From Candidatus Persebacteraceae bacterium Df01 (lineage in GTDB: Bacteria > Pseudomonadota > Gammaproteobacteria > Tethybacterales > Persebacteraceae): a stretch of DNA of 64,000 bases. Below the pieces are notes generated by a model. That model searched no databases. It had not been told where the DNA came from and worked only from the letters and a program-made list of their open reading frames with translations. The stretch lies in NCBI GenBank assembly GCA_030386295.1, contig JANQAO010000003.1, forward strand, positions 391,907-455,906. The letters run 5' to 3'. The position numbers and the translations under genes were made by a program. Below, piece after piece: positions 54,435 to 63,947 of this stretch (position 1 is its first letter; every line of letters begins with the position of its first letter).

Positions 54435-56513
54435 ATGTCTTTTGCATATTTTATCCGATTGCCCGTCACCTGTTTAGCTGCCGCCGCGTTGTCGGTGCCG
54501 GCTGCCGACTTGCCGACGACGACACCGGGTGATGTACGCATAGAAGCACAACATATAAAAGGCAGCTCAACGCGCGGTCAAGCACACGGTGATGTCAAAG
54601 CCTGTTTTAGAGATTTCACGCTTAATACGGAAACGCTAGAATACGACCACGCTACCGATTTGTTGCAAGTACCATCAGCTTTTAAATTACAGTCACCTGA
54701 TTATCTGCTACATGGTGATTCCTTACGCTATCAACCGCAAGCACAGCGCGGCACGGCACAAGCGGTAAATTTAGAAGCCGGCAGCTTGCAAATGACAAGT
54801 AGCGTGCTTTTTATAGAGCCTGATTATTATCGCGCAGAAAAGGCGGAAATAACTAGTTGTCCTGTCACCGCCCGTGACTGGTGGCTGGAAGCTAATGAAC
54901 TGCGGTTGGATGCCGACAACATGGAAGGAAGACACATGCTACTACGCGCCAGCGGCATACCGCTAATTTACCTACCTCGCTTTTCGCTACCGATTGGTGA
55001 TGCCAAGCGCAGTGGTTTTTTGTGGCCTGATGCAGACTACAGCAATAACGAAGGTTTTAGCATGAACGTACCGTATTATTGGTTTTTGGCAGAAAATTAT
55101 GATGCGACTACCGAACTCGGTTGGTCGGGTAAACACGGTTTTTTACTTAAAAATAATTTTCGCTATCTAACTCCACAACATAGTGGCAACATGCAAGTGG
55201 ACTGGTCACTGTTTACCAGTGAAAACCGCGGCAGGCAATATGTGAACCACGTATGGACGTCTTCAAACTGGCGGTTAGAATTAACTGCCGATAATGTTTC
55301 AGACTCGCGATACTTCCGTGATTTTAGTGATGATACGAATCTACTAGCTATACGCAACCTACCACGGCGGGCACGCTGGGAATATGTCGGTGACAATTGG
55401 CGATTTGGCGCTGCCGCCGAATCACTCAAAACGCTAGACACGCAACTGATACCTCCACATGATATTTTGCCGCAACTATGGGCACATTATGATGGTCGAC
55501 TCGACGCTTATGCTTGGCGATCCGATTGGGAATACTCCAAATTCAAGCGCAATAATGATACACAACAGGAAGCCGACCGCTGGCTGTGGCGCACTGGTGC
55601 GTGGAAACAATTTGAAGTAGGAAATTGGCATATTCGTCCAGAAATAGGTTTTCACGCAGCTCTTTATGATTCGGATGGTGACAATACTGAAGATGCCCAA
55701 TTTATAGTGCCTTATGGACTTATACGGGCAGATTCTGGATATCGCCCAACACCATGGCAACAAGAAGGAGCGAGTTATCAATGGCAATTGGCGTACGCCT
55801 ATGCACCAGAAAATGCCCAACAACATCGCGCACCGTTGTTTGACACGGCATTACGGCGTTTTTCAGCCGGCGGCATTTATGATTGGAATCGTTTTAGCGG
55901 CGATGATCGCGCGGCGGATGCACATTGGTTGGCCTATGGCATTAACTTTCGTTGGTGGGACTTTGATACCACCCGCGAACTGGCATCACTAGAATTCGCA
56001 CAACGTTATTATTTGCGACGCCCGAGAATTATCTTGCCCGATGAAAGCACACCACCATCAAGTGGTTTTGCTAATATTATTGTCGCGTTGCGTATCCGCG
56101 CAGCAGAAAGATGGCGACTGGAAGCTGACACCGAATGGAATACCGCCAATAGTACTTTTGAAAGCTCATACGCCGATACACGAGCAGATTTTGGCAACCG
56201 CCGCCTACTGCGTGTCGGAATGCTTATAGAAGAAGAAGAAAGCGTGCTAGCGGGTGGTTCAATGCCGCTCGGCAAACGTATGGATATCGCTTTTCTCTCC
56301 CGTTATTTGATGGATGCTGATACATTTGCCGAATCCGCCTTTGCCGTTGAACTGCGTGATGATTGTGATTGCTGGAAATTATTTTTTAAAGTAACCAATC
56401 ACGGAGCCAGTAGCGGCGACAATAAAGTATCTTACAGTATTGGCGTTGAATTTTCTGGTTTGGGGAAAATTGGCAATAGTGGCTATGATAATATCGTTGA
56501 TGATTTACGCTGA
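54435..56513 (+). CDS. lptD: LPS-assembly protein LptD
   Basis: A 692-aa outer-membrane beta-barrel that inserts LPS. Signal peptide in residues 1-24, OstA/LptA-like jellyroll (about 35-160; RIEAQHIKG, DTLEYDH-like), then barrel (PRFSLPIGDAKRSGFLWPD). Four non-signal cysteines: C57, C142, C644 and C646. E. coli uses an adjacent CC pair; here it is CDC. Shorter than E. coli LptD (784 aa). Confidence 0.94.
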   Translation: MSFAYFIRLPVTCLAAAALSVPAADLPTTTPGDVRIEAQHIKGSSTRGQAHGDVKACFRDFTLNTETLEYDHATDLLQVPSAFKLQSPDYLLHGDSLRYQPQAQRGTAQAVNLEAGSLQMTSSVLFIEPDYYRAEKAEITSCPVTARDWWLEANELRLDADNMEGRHMLLRASGIPLIYLPRFSLPIGDAKRSGFLWPDADYSNNEGFSMNVPYYWFLAENYDATTELGWSGKHGFLLKNNFRYLTPQHSGNMQVDWSLFTSENRGRQYVNHVWTSSNWRLELTADNVSDSRYFRDFSDDTNLLAIRNLPRRARWEYVGDNWRFGAAAESLKTLDTQLIPPHDILPQLWAHYDGRLDAYAWRSDWEYSKFKRNNDTQQEADRWLWRTGAWKQFEVGNWHIRPEIGFHAALYDSDGDNTEDAQFIVPYGLIRADSGYRPTPWQQEGASYQWQLAYAYAPENAQQHRAPLFDTALRRFSAGGIYDWNRFSGDDRAADAHWLAYGINFRWWDFDTTRELASLEFAQRYYLRRPRIILPDESTPPSSGFANIIVALRIRAAERWRLEADTEWNTANSTFESSYADTRADFGNRRLLRVGMLIEEEESVLAGGSMPLGKRMDIAFLSRYLMDADTFAESAFAVELRDDCDCWKLFFKVTNHGASSGDNKVSYSIGVEFSGLGKIGNSGYDNIVDDLR

Positions 56514-56640
56514 CTCACCAACACACAATCCTAAAGACGGACTCCAAATGCGCATTCTACTACCCGTTTTTTGACTACTCATAACTTTCACAATCCCATA
56601 ATAGATTATTTTATAGCTTTTATCGCATAAAAAAATAGTC

Positions 56641-57276
56641 ATGACAAAGGAAAGAAAAAATCACTGGGAAACAATTTATCAAAGCAAAGAACCGCACCAA
56701 CTCAGCTGGACGCAAGAAATTCCCCAAATATCGCTTGATTTTATTTATTTATTAAATTTGGATAAGGCCGCCGCCATTATTGACATCGGCGGTGGTAACA
56801 GCAATTTGGTAAACTTCTTGATTAACGACGGATATACAAATATCACTGTGTTGGATATTTCTGCTAAGGCACTTGATAAAACAAAAAAACGACTTGGCGA
56901 CAGGGCGGAAACGGTTAACTGGATTGTCGGCGACGTAACGGAATTTGAACCGGCGACAATGTTTGATGTCTGGCATGACAGAGCAGCATTTCATTTTTTG
57001 ACCACCAGAAAAGATATTGCCAAATATATCAAAATCACAAAAAAATGCGTAACTGGTCATATAATTATTGGAACTTTTTCAAAAAATGGCCCACGAAAAT
57101 GTAGCGACCTTGACGTAAGACAATACAGTGAGGAAACACTGATAAACAAGTTCAAACATGAGTTTAAAAAAAATTGCTGCCGGACGAAAAAACATGTGAC
57201 GCCTTTTGGCACAGCACAAGAATTTTTGTTTTGCTGTCTCAAAAGACAAAAGCCGCATACGAATTTCAACCTTTGA
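56641..57276 (+). CDS. Class I SAM-dependent methyltransferase
   Basis: A 211-aa methyltransferase. Seen: NHWETIYQSKEPHQLSWTQ, motif I IIDIGGGNSNLVNFLI, acidic residue LDIS, GDVTEF, and VWHDRAAFHFL. This subgroup resembles thiopurine- or tellurite-type methyltransferases, with small-molecule substrates. C-terminal third is lysine- and cysteine-rich. It stands alone between lptD and pfp; substrate unknown. Confidence 0.85.
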   Translation: MTKERKNHWETIYQSKEPHQLSWTQEIPQISLDFIYLLNLDKAAAIIDIGGGNSNLVNFLINDGYTNITVLDISAKALDKTKKRLGDRAETVNWIVGDVTEFEPATMFDVWHDRAAFHFLTTRKDIAKYIKITKKCVTGHIIIGTFSKNGPRKCSDLDVRQYSEETLINKFKHEFKKNCCRTKKHVTPFGTAQEFLFCCLKRQKPHTNFNL

Positions 57277-57352
57277 ACAGCCGCTCTTTTAGAAATGACT
57301 GAACATATCTCCCAATTTCAAATTACTTTATTCATCCTATAGGAAAAATGTA

Positions 57353-57364
57353 ACGAACGTTCGT
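57353..57364. promoter_or_regulatory. 12-bp perfect palindrome
   Basis: ACGAACGTTCGT in the 138-bp gap between the convergent methyltransferase and pfp genes. Could be a regulator site or chance; no promoter stands next to it. Confidence 0.3.
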
Positions 57365-57414
57365 CACGGCACACTTATCCAATCCTTAAAAAATGTTTTG
57401 ATTTTTACACTTTA

Positions 57415-58668
57415 TTAATTTGCCGAATACGGCGGTAATTTTTTGTGTGCTAATTGTTTTTTTAATATTGCATACTCTGGCAAACCCGTAGCATTGTACG
57501 TAGGATATGCCTCTCCCTTAATCAGCGGCGATAAATAACGACGACCGGCAGCGGTAATACAATATTGCTCGCGATTGAAATACGTTGTTGGCAGTTTGCG
57601 TTCGCGATTAGCGACTTTTTTGAGTGACGTCGCTTCCACACGCCAACGGTACGGTGAATCAGACAAACGACGAATAACTGGCGTATAAGCGTTTTTACCT
57701 TGTACCGCCAATTGCACGGCAACTTCTCCTACAGCAACAGCTTGCTTGGCATCAACTGCCGAAGCAATATGGCGAGCCGCACGCTGCATGTAATCCGCCA
57801 CTCCCCAATGGCATTTATATCCCGCATGCTTTGCCACATCAGCAATAATAGGAGCCACGCCACCCAATTGATGATGCGCAAATTGATCTGTACCATCGGC
57901 GGAAAGAAAATTACCTTTACTATCACAAAGACCTTCTGACACGACTACTGCAGCATAACCGTATTTCTTTACACGACGGTGTAACGTAGCAACAAAATGA
58001 GCACGGCGCCAAGGCACCTCTGGCGGCAAAATCATCAACGCCCCACCACCCACCGGTACCGCCATACCGGCTGCCGCTGCCAGCCATCCAGCGTGACGCC
58101 CCATGACTTCCAATACAAACACTTTTGTAGAAGTCGCCGACATAGAAGCCACATCCAGCATTGTTTCAGCAATGCTAACCGCTACATATTTAGCTGCCGA
58201 GGGAAACCCCGGACAAGTATCCGTAGCAGCCAAATCATTGTCAATAGTTTTTGGCACGCCTACAACAACTAAAGGATAGTTTAGTGTACGGGCGGCAGCA
58301 GACAATTTCATCGCCGTGTCCGCAGAATCATTACCGCCGTTATACAAAAAATAACGAATATCGTGAGCAGCAAAGACGTCCATTAAACGCGCATACGGCA
58401 CTAAGTCATCATTGGGATCAGGTAATTTAACACGACAAGAACCAAAGGCACCACCCGGCGTTTGTTCAAGTTGCCTCAGCGACTTTCCACTCTCATGCCA
58501 AGTTTCTATTAATTCTTCGTTCAACACACCTAAAATACCATTTTGAGCTGCATATACGCGATGAACAGCCGGTGTAGTTTTTGCCGCAGCAATTACGGCA
58601 GCCGCAGAAGTGTTAATAACAGCAGTTACACCACCCGATTGGGCGTAACATAGATTGTGTTTTTTCAT
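57415..58668 (-). CDS. pfp: Pyrophosphate-dependent phosphofructokinase
   Basis: A 417-aa enzyme interconverting fructose-6-P and fructose-1,6-bisP with PPi. Seen: AQSGGVTAVINT, GGNDS at 111-115 (Asp in the place that selects PPi; ATP enzymes have Gly), VPKTIDNDL and EVMGRHAGWLAAA. PPi-enzymes are reversible and save ATP; they are frequent in methylotrophs and other bacteria with a modified glycolysis. Overlaps adk by one base (TAATG). Confidence 0.92.
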   Translation of the reverse strand: MKKHNLCYAQSGGVTAVINTSAAAVIAAAKTTPAVHRVYAAQNGILGVLNEELIETWHESGKSLRQLEQTPGGAFGSCRVKLPDPNDDLVPYARLMDVFAAHDIRYFLYNGGNDSADTAMKLSAAARTLNYPLVVVGVPKTIDNDLAATDTCPGFPSAAKYVAVSIAETMLDVASMSATSTKVFVLEVMGRHAGWLAAAAGMAVPVGGGALMILPPEVPWRRAHFVATLHRRVKKYGYAAVVVSEGLCDSKGNFLSADGTDQFAHHQLGGVAPIIADVAKHAGYKCHWGVADYMQRAARHIASAVDAKQAVAVGEVAVQLAVQGKNAYTPVIRRLSDSPYRWRVEATSLKKVANRERKLPTTYFNREQYCITAAGRRYLSPLIKGEAYPTYNATGLPEYAILKKQLAHKKLPPYSAN

Positions 58669-59321
58669 TACCGCAATTTTTGAATTTCTTGAATTAACTG
58701 GTGCGTGATTTCCTCAATTTTCCTACCGCCATCACAACCGATAAAACGCACTCGTCCCTGTTCGGCAGCATCGCTATAATGCATTTTGAGCGGCGCTGTC
58801 TGAAGGCGGAATACTTCCAGTCGAGTGCGTACCGTATCTTCGTTATCGTCATCACGCCGCACCAAGGGTTCGCCAGTAATATCATCTTTTCCCGGAATTT
58901 TAGGCGGTGAAAATGTAACATGATATACGCGCCCAGACGCTGGATGCACACTCCGACCACACAGACGCAAAATAATGCTATCATCATCTAAATCTAAATC
59001 AACCACTACATCAGGCGCTGCTGGCGAATCGTCCAACGCTTGTGCCTGTGGCAATGTACGCGGAAAACCATCAAACAAACAACCGACGCGACAGTCATCG
59101 GATTGCGTCCGTATCCGAACTATTTCCAAAATAATCTCATCCGACACCAACTCACCAGAGTTCATGATTTGTTTAGCTTGCAAGCCTAATGTAGTTTGGC
59201 GGGAAATATTGTCACGCAACATATCACCGGTAGAAATACGTGCAAAACCAAAATATTCGCAAATTTTTTCTGCTTGCGTGCCTTTTCCCACACCCGGAGG
59301 TCCTAACAAAATAATACGCAT
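58668..59321 (-). CDS. adk: Adenylate kinase
   Basis: A 217-aa NMP kinase. Seen: LLGPPGVGKGTQAEKI, ARISTGDMLRDNI, FDGFPRTLPQAQAL, and the LID (RLCGRSVHPASGRVYHV) without zinc cysteines. Lies downstream of rplQ, coupled to pfp. Confidence 0.96.
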   Translation of the reverse strand: MRIILLGPPGVGKGTQAEKICEYFGFARISTGDMLRDNISRQTTLGLQAKQIMNSGELVSDEIILEIVRIRTQSDDCRVGCLFDGFPRTLPQAQALDDSPAAPDVVVDLDLDDDSIILRLCGRSVHPASGRVYHVTFSPPKIPGKDDITGEPLVRRDDDNEDTVRTRLEVFRLQTAPLKMHYSDAAEQGRVRFIGCDGGRKIEEITHQLIQEIQKLR

Positions 59322-59437
59322 AATATTCCTTTCATCACCACAATTTGGCTATGAATTATAACGGCTTTGCTATATGGAATGTGCGCCTCGGCCTACTCCT
59401 ATTTAAAATCCTGAAAAAATCAGAGCTAAACGAATGT

Positions 59438-59959
59438 TTATTTTTCTTCTTTGGTGGAAGGTTTATCTGAAGCTTCGTCACTTTCCTGATTTTTATTATC
59501 TTCAGACGATGCTTTTGCACTTTTTGCTGCGCTTTTTGCAACCACCGCAGCTTCTTTCTCTTTTATCGTAGCAACCTGCGCGGCGATTTCTTCTTCCGCA
59601 GGCTTGTCCACAAGTTCTACCAATGCCATTGGCGCACAGTCACCACGACGATAACCGCTTTTAAGTACCCGAATATATCCTCCCGGGCGCTGTGCAAAAC
59701 GCACACCTAAAATATCGAAAAGCTTACTTACCATTTCTCTATCTTGAAGGCGAGCATACGCTAAACGTCGGTTGTGGACACTGGGTTTTTTACCAAGCGT
59801 AATTAAAGGTTCTATAAAACGCCGTAACTCTTTGGCTCTTGCCAACGTTGTCTTAATTTGTTCATGACGAATTAATGCACCGCCAATATGGCGCATCATA
59901 GCGCGACGATGTGCGCCATCCGTAATATTGAGTTTGCGTGGACCGTGTCTGTGACGCAT
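59438..59959 (-). CDS. rplQ: Ribosomal protein L17 with C-terminal extension
   Basis: A 173-aa large-subunit protein. Residues 1-125 are normal L17 ([24 protein letters not shown] region, [26 protein letters not shown] in parts). The extra 45 residues are Ala/Lys/Glu/Ser-rich, ending KPSTKEEK. Two bases after rpoA. Confidence 0.95.
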   Translation of the reverse strand: MRHRHGPRKLNITDGAHRRAMMRHIGGALIRHEQIKTTLARAKELRRFIEPLITLGKKPSVHNRRLAYARLQDREMVSKLFDILGVRFAQRPGGYIRVLKSGYRRGDCAPMALVELVDKPAEEEIAAQVATIKEKEAAVVAKSAAKSAKASSEDNKNQESDEASDKPSTKEEK

Positions 59960-59961
59960 GA

Positions 59962-60933
59962 TTATCTAGGGGCTTTCCAGCTTGATACTTCCACACCTAG
60001 ACTCAAATCACGAGTAGCAAGTGCCTGTTTGATTTCCAAAAGCGACTTTCGGCCTAAATTTGGCATGCGCATAAGTTCTTTTTCTTCTCTCTGCACCAAT
60101 TCGCCAATGTACCGGATGCTTTCTTGTCGCAAGCAATTTAAGGAACGCACAGCCAAATCAAGCGTCTCTACTTTTTCAGAGAATAGTGGATGATACTGAG
60201 CTTCCCTGTGTGCGCCTACATTTTCTATAACGGACACTGTCTCTTCACCGCCAACTTCAGAAAACACTTTAAATTGATCAATTAAGATACGAGAAGCATA
60301 ACGGATAATTTCTTCGCAAGTAAAAATGCCGTTGGATTCAATATCCATTATCAAACGGTCCAAATCAACACGATTTTCGTGGCGGGTTGAGCCTACTGAA
60401 AAATTCATCCGCTTGACAGGACAAAATGAGGCGTCTAAATACAGCGCCCCAACACGTTTTGAATCACCTTCAATGATTGATGCCGGCTGATAGCCAACAC
60501 CACTTTCCACTACAATTTCCATTTCCAGCTCGCCACTTTTGGTAAGCACTGCTAAAACATGGTCAGGATTAACAATTTCCACATGCTGGGACAATTGAAT
60601 ATCGCCTGCAACCACTGTACATGGCCCTTTTTTAACTAATTTCACCACCTCACGATCGCTATCATTTAGCTTAAAAATAACGTTTTTAAGATTAAGAATT
60701 AGCCAAACAACATCTTCACGCATTCCCTCAACTCGGTCGTACTCGTGCATGATACCGTTAATTTTTACTTCGGTAGCGGCAAAACCGGGAATAGAAGACA
60801 TCATCACTCGCCGCAAAGCATTACCGAGCGTATGACCAAAACCACGTTCCAAAGGCTCAATTGTTACCCTAGATGTCATTGGCCCTAGCGAGCGAACGCC
60901 AGAAATAGCCGGTTTCAAAAAAGTTTGTGTCAT
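59962..60933 (-). CDS. rpoA: RNA polymerase alpha subunit
   Basis: A 323-aa protein. N-terminal assembly domain ([24 protein letters not shown] in parts, ENVGAHREA), C-terminal DNA- and activator-binding domain ([39 protein letters not shown], in parts). Start at ATG 60933; the longer frame to 60969 is not conserved. Confidence 0.97.
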   Translation of the reverse strand: MTQTFLKPAISGVRSLGPMTSRVTIEPLERGFGHTLGNALRRVMMSSIPGFAATEVKINGIMHEYDRVEGMREDVVWLILNLKNVIFKLNDSDREVVKLVKKGPCTVVAGDIQLSQHVEIVNPDHVLAVLTKSGELEMEIVVESGVGYQPASIIEGDSKRVGALYLDASFCPVKRMNFSVGSTRHENRVDLDRLIMDIESNGIFTCEEIIRYASRILIDQFKVFSEVGGEETVSVIENVGAHREAQYHPLFSEKVETLDLAVRSLNCLRQESIRYIGELVQREEKELMRMPNLGRKSLLEIKQALATRDLSLGVEVSSWKAPR

Positions 60934-60946
60934 ACCTGTCTGCTCT

Positions 60947-61567
60947 TTATTTAGAATAATACTCAACAATGAGGTTGGTGTTCACGTCTTGAGCTACATT
61001 TTCATGCGCTGGCCATTCGCGATACACACCTTGCATTTTTTCGAAATCCACATCCACCCACTCCGGTCGTGGAAGCGTTTGCGCTAGTGCTACGGTATCT
61101 TTAACCATCTGCAAAGCACTTGCTTTTTCTGTGAGAGATATAACCTGACCAACGGCAACTTGAAAAGAAGGAATGTTAACCGGCTTATCATCTACCAATA
61201 TCATTTTGTGCGAAACCACTTGACGTGCGTGAGCTCGGGTGGATGCAAAACCCATACGATACACCACATTGTCTAAACGAGACTCAAGCATCCGCACTAA
61301 AATATCACCGGTCGCACCTCGGGCGCGGTCAGCACGCTGATAATAATTGCGAAATTGACGCTCTAATAAACCATATATGCGCCGCAGTTTTTGTTTCTCT
61401 CGCAAATGGTCAAGATAATCAGAACCGCGAGCATTGCCTCGCTTATTGCCGCCTGGCGTTGTTTTGAGACGGCACTTTTTTTCAAGCGGCTTAACGCCGC
61501 TTTTAAGCATTAAATCAACCCCTTCACGTCTGGCGAGCTTGCAAGTGGGCCCTGTGTAACGTGCCAT
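60947..61567 (-). CDS. rpsD: Ribosomal protein S4
   Basis: A 206-aa primary rRNA-binding protein with an S4 domain (MLESRLDNVVYRMGFASTRAHARQVVSH in parts). Starts MARYTGPTCKLARREG. In E. coli it represses this operon. The gene for alpha follows 13 bp later. Confidence 0.97.
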   Translation of the reverse strand: MARYTGPTCKLARREGVDLMLKSGVKPLEKKCRLKTTPGGNKRGNARGSDYLDHLREKQKLRRIYGLLERQFRNYYQRADRARGATGDILVRMLESRLDNVVYRMGFASTRAHARQVVSHKMILVDDKPVNIPSFQVAVGQVISLTEKASALQMVKDTVALAQTLPRPEWVDVDFEKMQGVYREWPAHENVAQDVNTNLIVEYYSK

Positions 61568-61585
61568 TTCTTTTTCTCCTAAAAG

Positions 61586-61969
61586 TTAAACTCGACGACG
61601 CTTAGGCGGACGGCAACCGTTATGCGGCATTGGTGTTACATCGGAAATGGAATTTACTTTAAAACCCATGGCATACAGCGCCCGCACTGCCGAGTCGCGA
61701 CCAGAACCTACGCCCTGTAACCGCACGTCCACGTTTTGAACGCCCATTTCCTGCGCTTTTTTACCCACCCCATCTACTGTGATTTGAGCTGCATAAGGCG
61801 TCCCCTTGCGCGCCCCCTTAAAACCGGAAGAACCCGTTGTCGCCCACGCCAACACATTACCGTGACGATCGGCAAAAGTCACAATAGTATTATTAAAAGT
61901 TGCTGTCACATGCACCACGGCATCTTGCACCACGCGCTTAATTTTTTTTCCTGAACTTTGATGAGCCAT
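61586..61969 (-). CDS. rpsK: Ribosomal protein S11
   Basis: A 127-aa platform protein. Seen: [21 protein letters not shown] and [11 protein letters not shown] end. Standard length and place. Confidence 0.97.
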   Translation of the reverse strand: MAHQSSGKKIKRVVQDAVVHVTATFNNTIVTFADRHGNVLAWATTGSSGFKGARKGTPYAAQITVDGVGKKAQEMGVQNVDVRLQGVGSGRDSAVRALYAMGFKVNSISDVTPMPHNGCRPPKRRRV

Positions 61970-61991
61970 TATATTTATTTGCTAAAAGGTA

Positions 61992-62351
61992 TTATTTTTT
62001 CACCCGAAGACGACGCGGTCCTTTACGAGTTCGAGCATTAGTTCGAGTTCGCTGCCCACGCACAGTTAATCCGTGACGATGGCGAAGCCCACGATAACAA
62101 CCCAAATCCATTAGCCTCTTGACATTCATGGATATTTCTCTACGCAAATCGCCCTCAATGACATATTTACCGATTTCTACGCGCAAAAACTCTTTTTTGT
62201 CATCACTCAGGGTTTTCATTTGAACCCCAGGATCAATATCAGCACGCCGACAAATTTCTCTCGCCCGTGCTCTACCGATGCCGTAAATCGCTGTTAACGC
62301 GATTTCCACATGCTTATATTCGGGGACAACAACGCCGGATATTCGTATCAT
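61992..62351 (-). CDS. rpsM: Ribosomal protein S13
   Basis: A 119-aa head protein. Seen: [40 protein letters not shown] and GPRRLRVKK end. Standard length; 80 bp downstream of rpmJ. Confidence 0.97.
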   Translation of the reverse strand: MIRISGVVVPEYKHVEIALTAIYGIGRARAREICRRADIDPGVQMKTLSDDKKEFLRVEIGKYVIEGDLRREISMNVKRLMDLGCYRGLRHRHGLTVRGQRTRTNARTRKGPRRLRVKK

Positions 62352-62431
62352 AAGAGTAGATTATTATAACACAACATATTACTAGCAATTAGCCTTTCCA
62401 CAACGGCAAAAGTCATCACATTTCATAGACA

Positions 62432-62545
62432 TCATCCTTGACGCTGCTTGTGGCGAACTTCTTTACACAATACCCAAACCCGCCCGTTGCGGCGAATAAT
62501 TTGACAATGGCGACAAATGCGCTTGACTGAAGAACGTACTTTCAT
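62432..62545 (-). CDS. rpmJ: Ribosomal protein L36
   Basis: A 37-aa zinc-ribbon protein: starts [17 protein letters not shown] and ends [10 protein letters not shown], with metal ligands C11, C14, C27 and H32/H33 region. First gene of the alpha operon; secY and infA are not next to it here. A TATAAT box lies nine bases upstream. Confidence 0.95.
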   Translation of the reverse strand: MKVRSSVKRICRHCQIIRRNGRVWVLCKEVRHKQRQG

Positions 62546-62554
62546 AAGCCGCTC

Positions 62555-62560
62555 ATTATA
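62555..62560 (-). promoter_or_regulatory. -10 box nine bases before rpmJ
   Basis: TATAAT on the minus strand. It predicts a leader of only 2-4 nt for the alpha operon transcript. No convincing -35 at 17 bp. Confidence 0.5.
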
Positions 62561-62757
62561 CTATGACATTTAGCAAATTCGGCATTTATAGCCTATCTTA
62601 TTTTGTAAAGATAAAAAATATATTCAACGTGAAAGAAAAACCACTGTTGAATTACTGGTTATCAAGGAGTAGAAAACACGACAATATTATTAGTCTTGAC
62701 GACATTCACAACCTCACCAACAAGCGATAGTTAAATTTATGGCGTCCATAGACGGCA

Positions 62758-62795
62758 AAAAAACGGCTGTTTATTGCGCGAAAAGGTATTCTTTC
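62758..62795. repeat. Intergenic element, copy B
   Basis: AAAAAACGGCTGTTTATTGC then GCGAAAAGGTATTCTTTC. Similar to 49519-49554. The rest of 62546-62820 holds only the rpmJ promoter. Confidence 0.35.
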
Positions 62796-62820
62796 ACGCA
62801 TATTAATTACTCGTTTTTAG

Positions 62821-63267
62821 TTAAGAAAACTGCTCAATGAGTGCACCACAACCTTGTTCTAACATATCTATCATGCGCTCAAAACCAGCGTCACCGCCAT
62901 AGTAAGGGTCTGGAACATCGGTGTTTTCTTTCACAATCCCCATAAATAATATCAAATCTGCTGGACACTGCGCTGGCGCGTTGGCGCGCAAAAAACGATA
63001 ATGCTCTTCCGTCATGGCGTATATGCGGTCAAATTGCACATAATCATTAACACACAATGAGCGAGCGGTAATACCACGCATGTCGTAACCTCTCGCTTCC
63101 GCGGCTTGTTGCGCTCGTGAGTCGGGAGCTTCTCCCTCGTGCCAACCACCAGTACCGGCAGAGTCAATCGTCCACTTTAATCCAGCATCGTTACAATATT
63201 TTCGTAATATTGCTTCCGCAGACGGAGAGCGACAAATATTGCCAGTGCATACAAATAAAATTTTCAT
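62821..63267 (-). CDS. Low-molecular-weight protein tyrosine phosphatase
   Basis: A 148-aa phosphatase. P-loop VCTGNICRSPSAEA with the CX5R cysteine (C7) and arginine, and general acid Asp in VPDPYYGG. Bacterial members often act on tyrosine kinases of capsule export, none of which is here. Overlaps lolD by ATGA. Confidence 0.93.
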   Translation of the reverse strand: MKILFVCTGNICRSPSAEAILRKYCNDAGLKWTIDSAGTGGWHEGEAPDSRAQQAAEARGYDMRGITARSLCVNDYVQFDRIYAMTEEHYRFLRANAPAQCPADLILFMGIVKENTDVPDPYYGGDAGFERMIDMLEQGCGALIEQFS

Positions 63268-63947
63268 GCCAATTCTTCCAACCTTCCATCAATCAGGCGA
63301 ACACGACGTTGAGCTAATACTGCCAGCCGCTCATCATGGCTAACCACGATAACGGCAGTATGTTGCGCAGTAGCAACTTCCAGTAGTGCATTAAATACAG
63401 AATCGGCGTTGCGCCGATCCAAATTTCCGGTGGGTTCATCGGCAAGAATACAGGCGGGGTTACCTGCCAGTGCACGCGCTACCGCTACTCGCTGACGCTC
63501 TCCGCCAGACAGTTTTTCTGGCGTTTTACCGCTATGCGCATTCATCCCCAATTGCTCCAGACACCGATGTGCCCGTTCCATCGCTTGCTCTCGCGGCAAA
63601 CGACGAATAATAAGCGGCATCGCTGCATTTTCTAGTGCCGTAAATTCGGGCAACAATAAATGAAATTGAAAAACAAAGCCTAATTTGGCGTTGCGCCAAC
63701 GAGCCGCAGCAGTTGGTGACAGCTGCCTCCATTCTTTTTCTTCCACAGCGACATTGCCGGAATCTGGCATATCCAAGCCACCTAAAATATGCAATAGCGT
63801 AGTTTTACCAGAGCCGGATGTACCAGCGATGGCTAACGTTTCCCCAGCGCGTACAGTTAAATTTGCGCCATCCAGAACTTGTTGCGTGCCGCCACCGGCA
63901 ATAAATGTTTTATGCAAATCGGTACCACAAACGACAATATTACTCAT
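63264..63947 (-). CDS. lolD: Lipoprotein-releasing system ATPase LolD
   Basis: A 227-aa ABC ATPase: Walker A AGTSGSGKTT, LSGGERQRVAVARAL, Walker B CILADEPTGNLD, VVSHDERLA. Sorting of outer-membrane lipoproteins. Starts 8 bp inside the end of the upstream permease gene. Confidence 0.95.
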   Translation of the reverse strand: MSNIVVCGTDLHKTFIAGGGTQQVLDGANLTVRAGETLAIAGTSGSGKTTLLHILGGLDMPDSGNVAVEEKEWRQLSPTAAARWRNAKLGFVFQFHLLLPEFTALENAAMPLIIRRLPREQAMERAHRCLEQLGMNAHSGKTPEKLSGGERQRVAVARALAGNPACILADEPTGNLDRRNADSVFNALLEVATAQHTAVIVVSHDERLAVLAQRRVRLIDGRLEELA

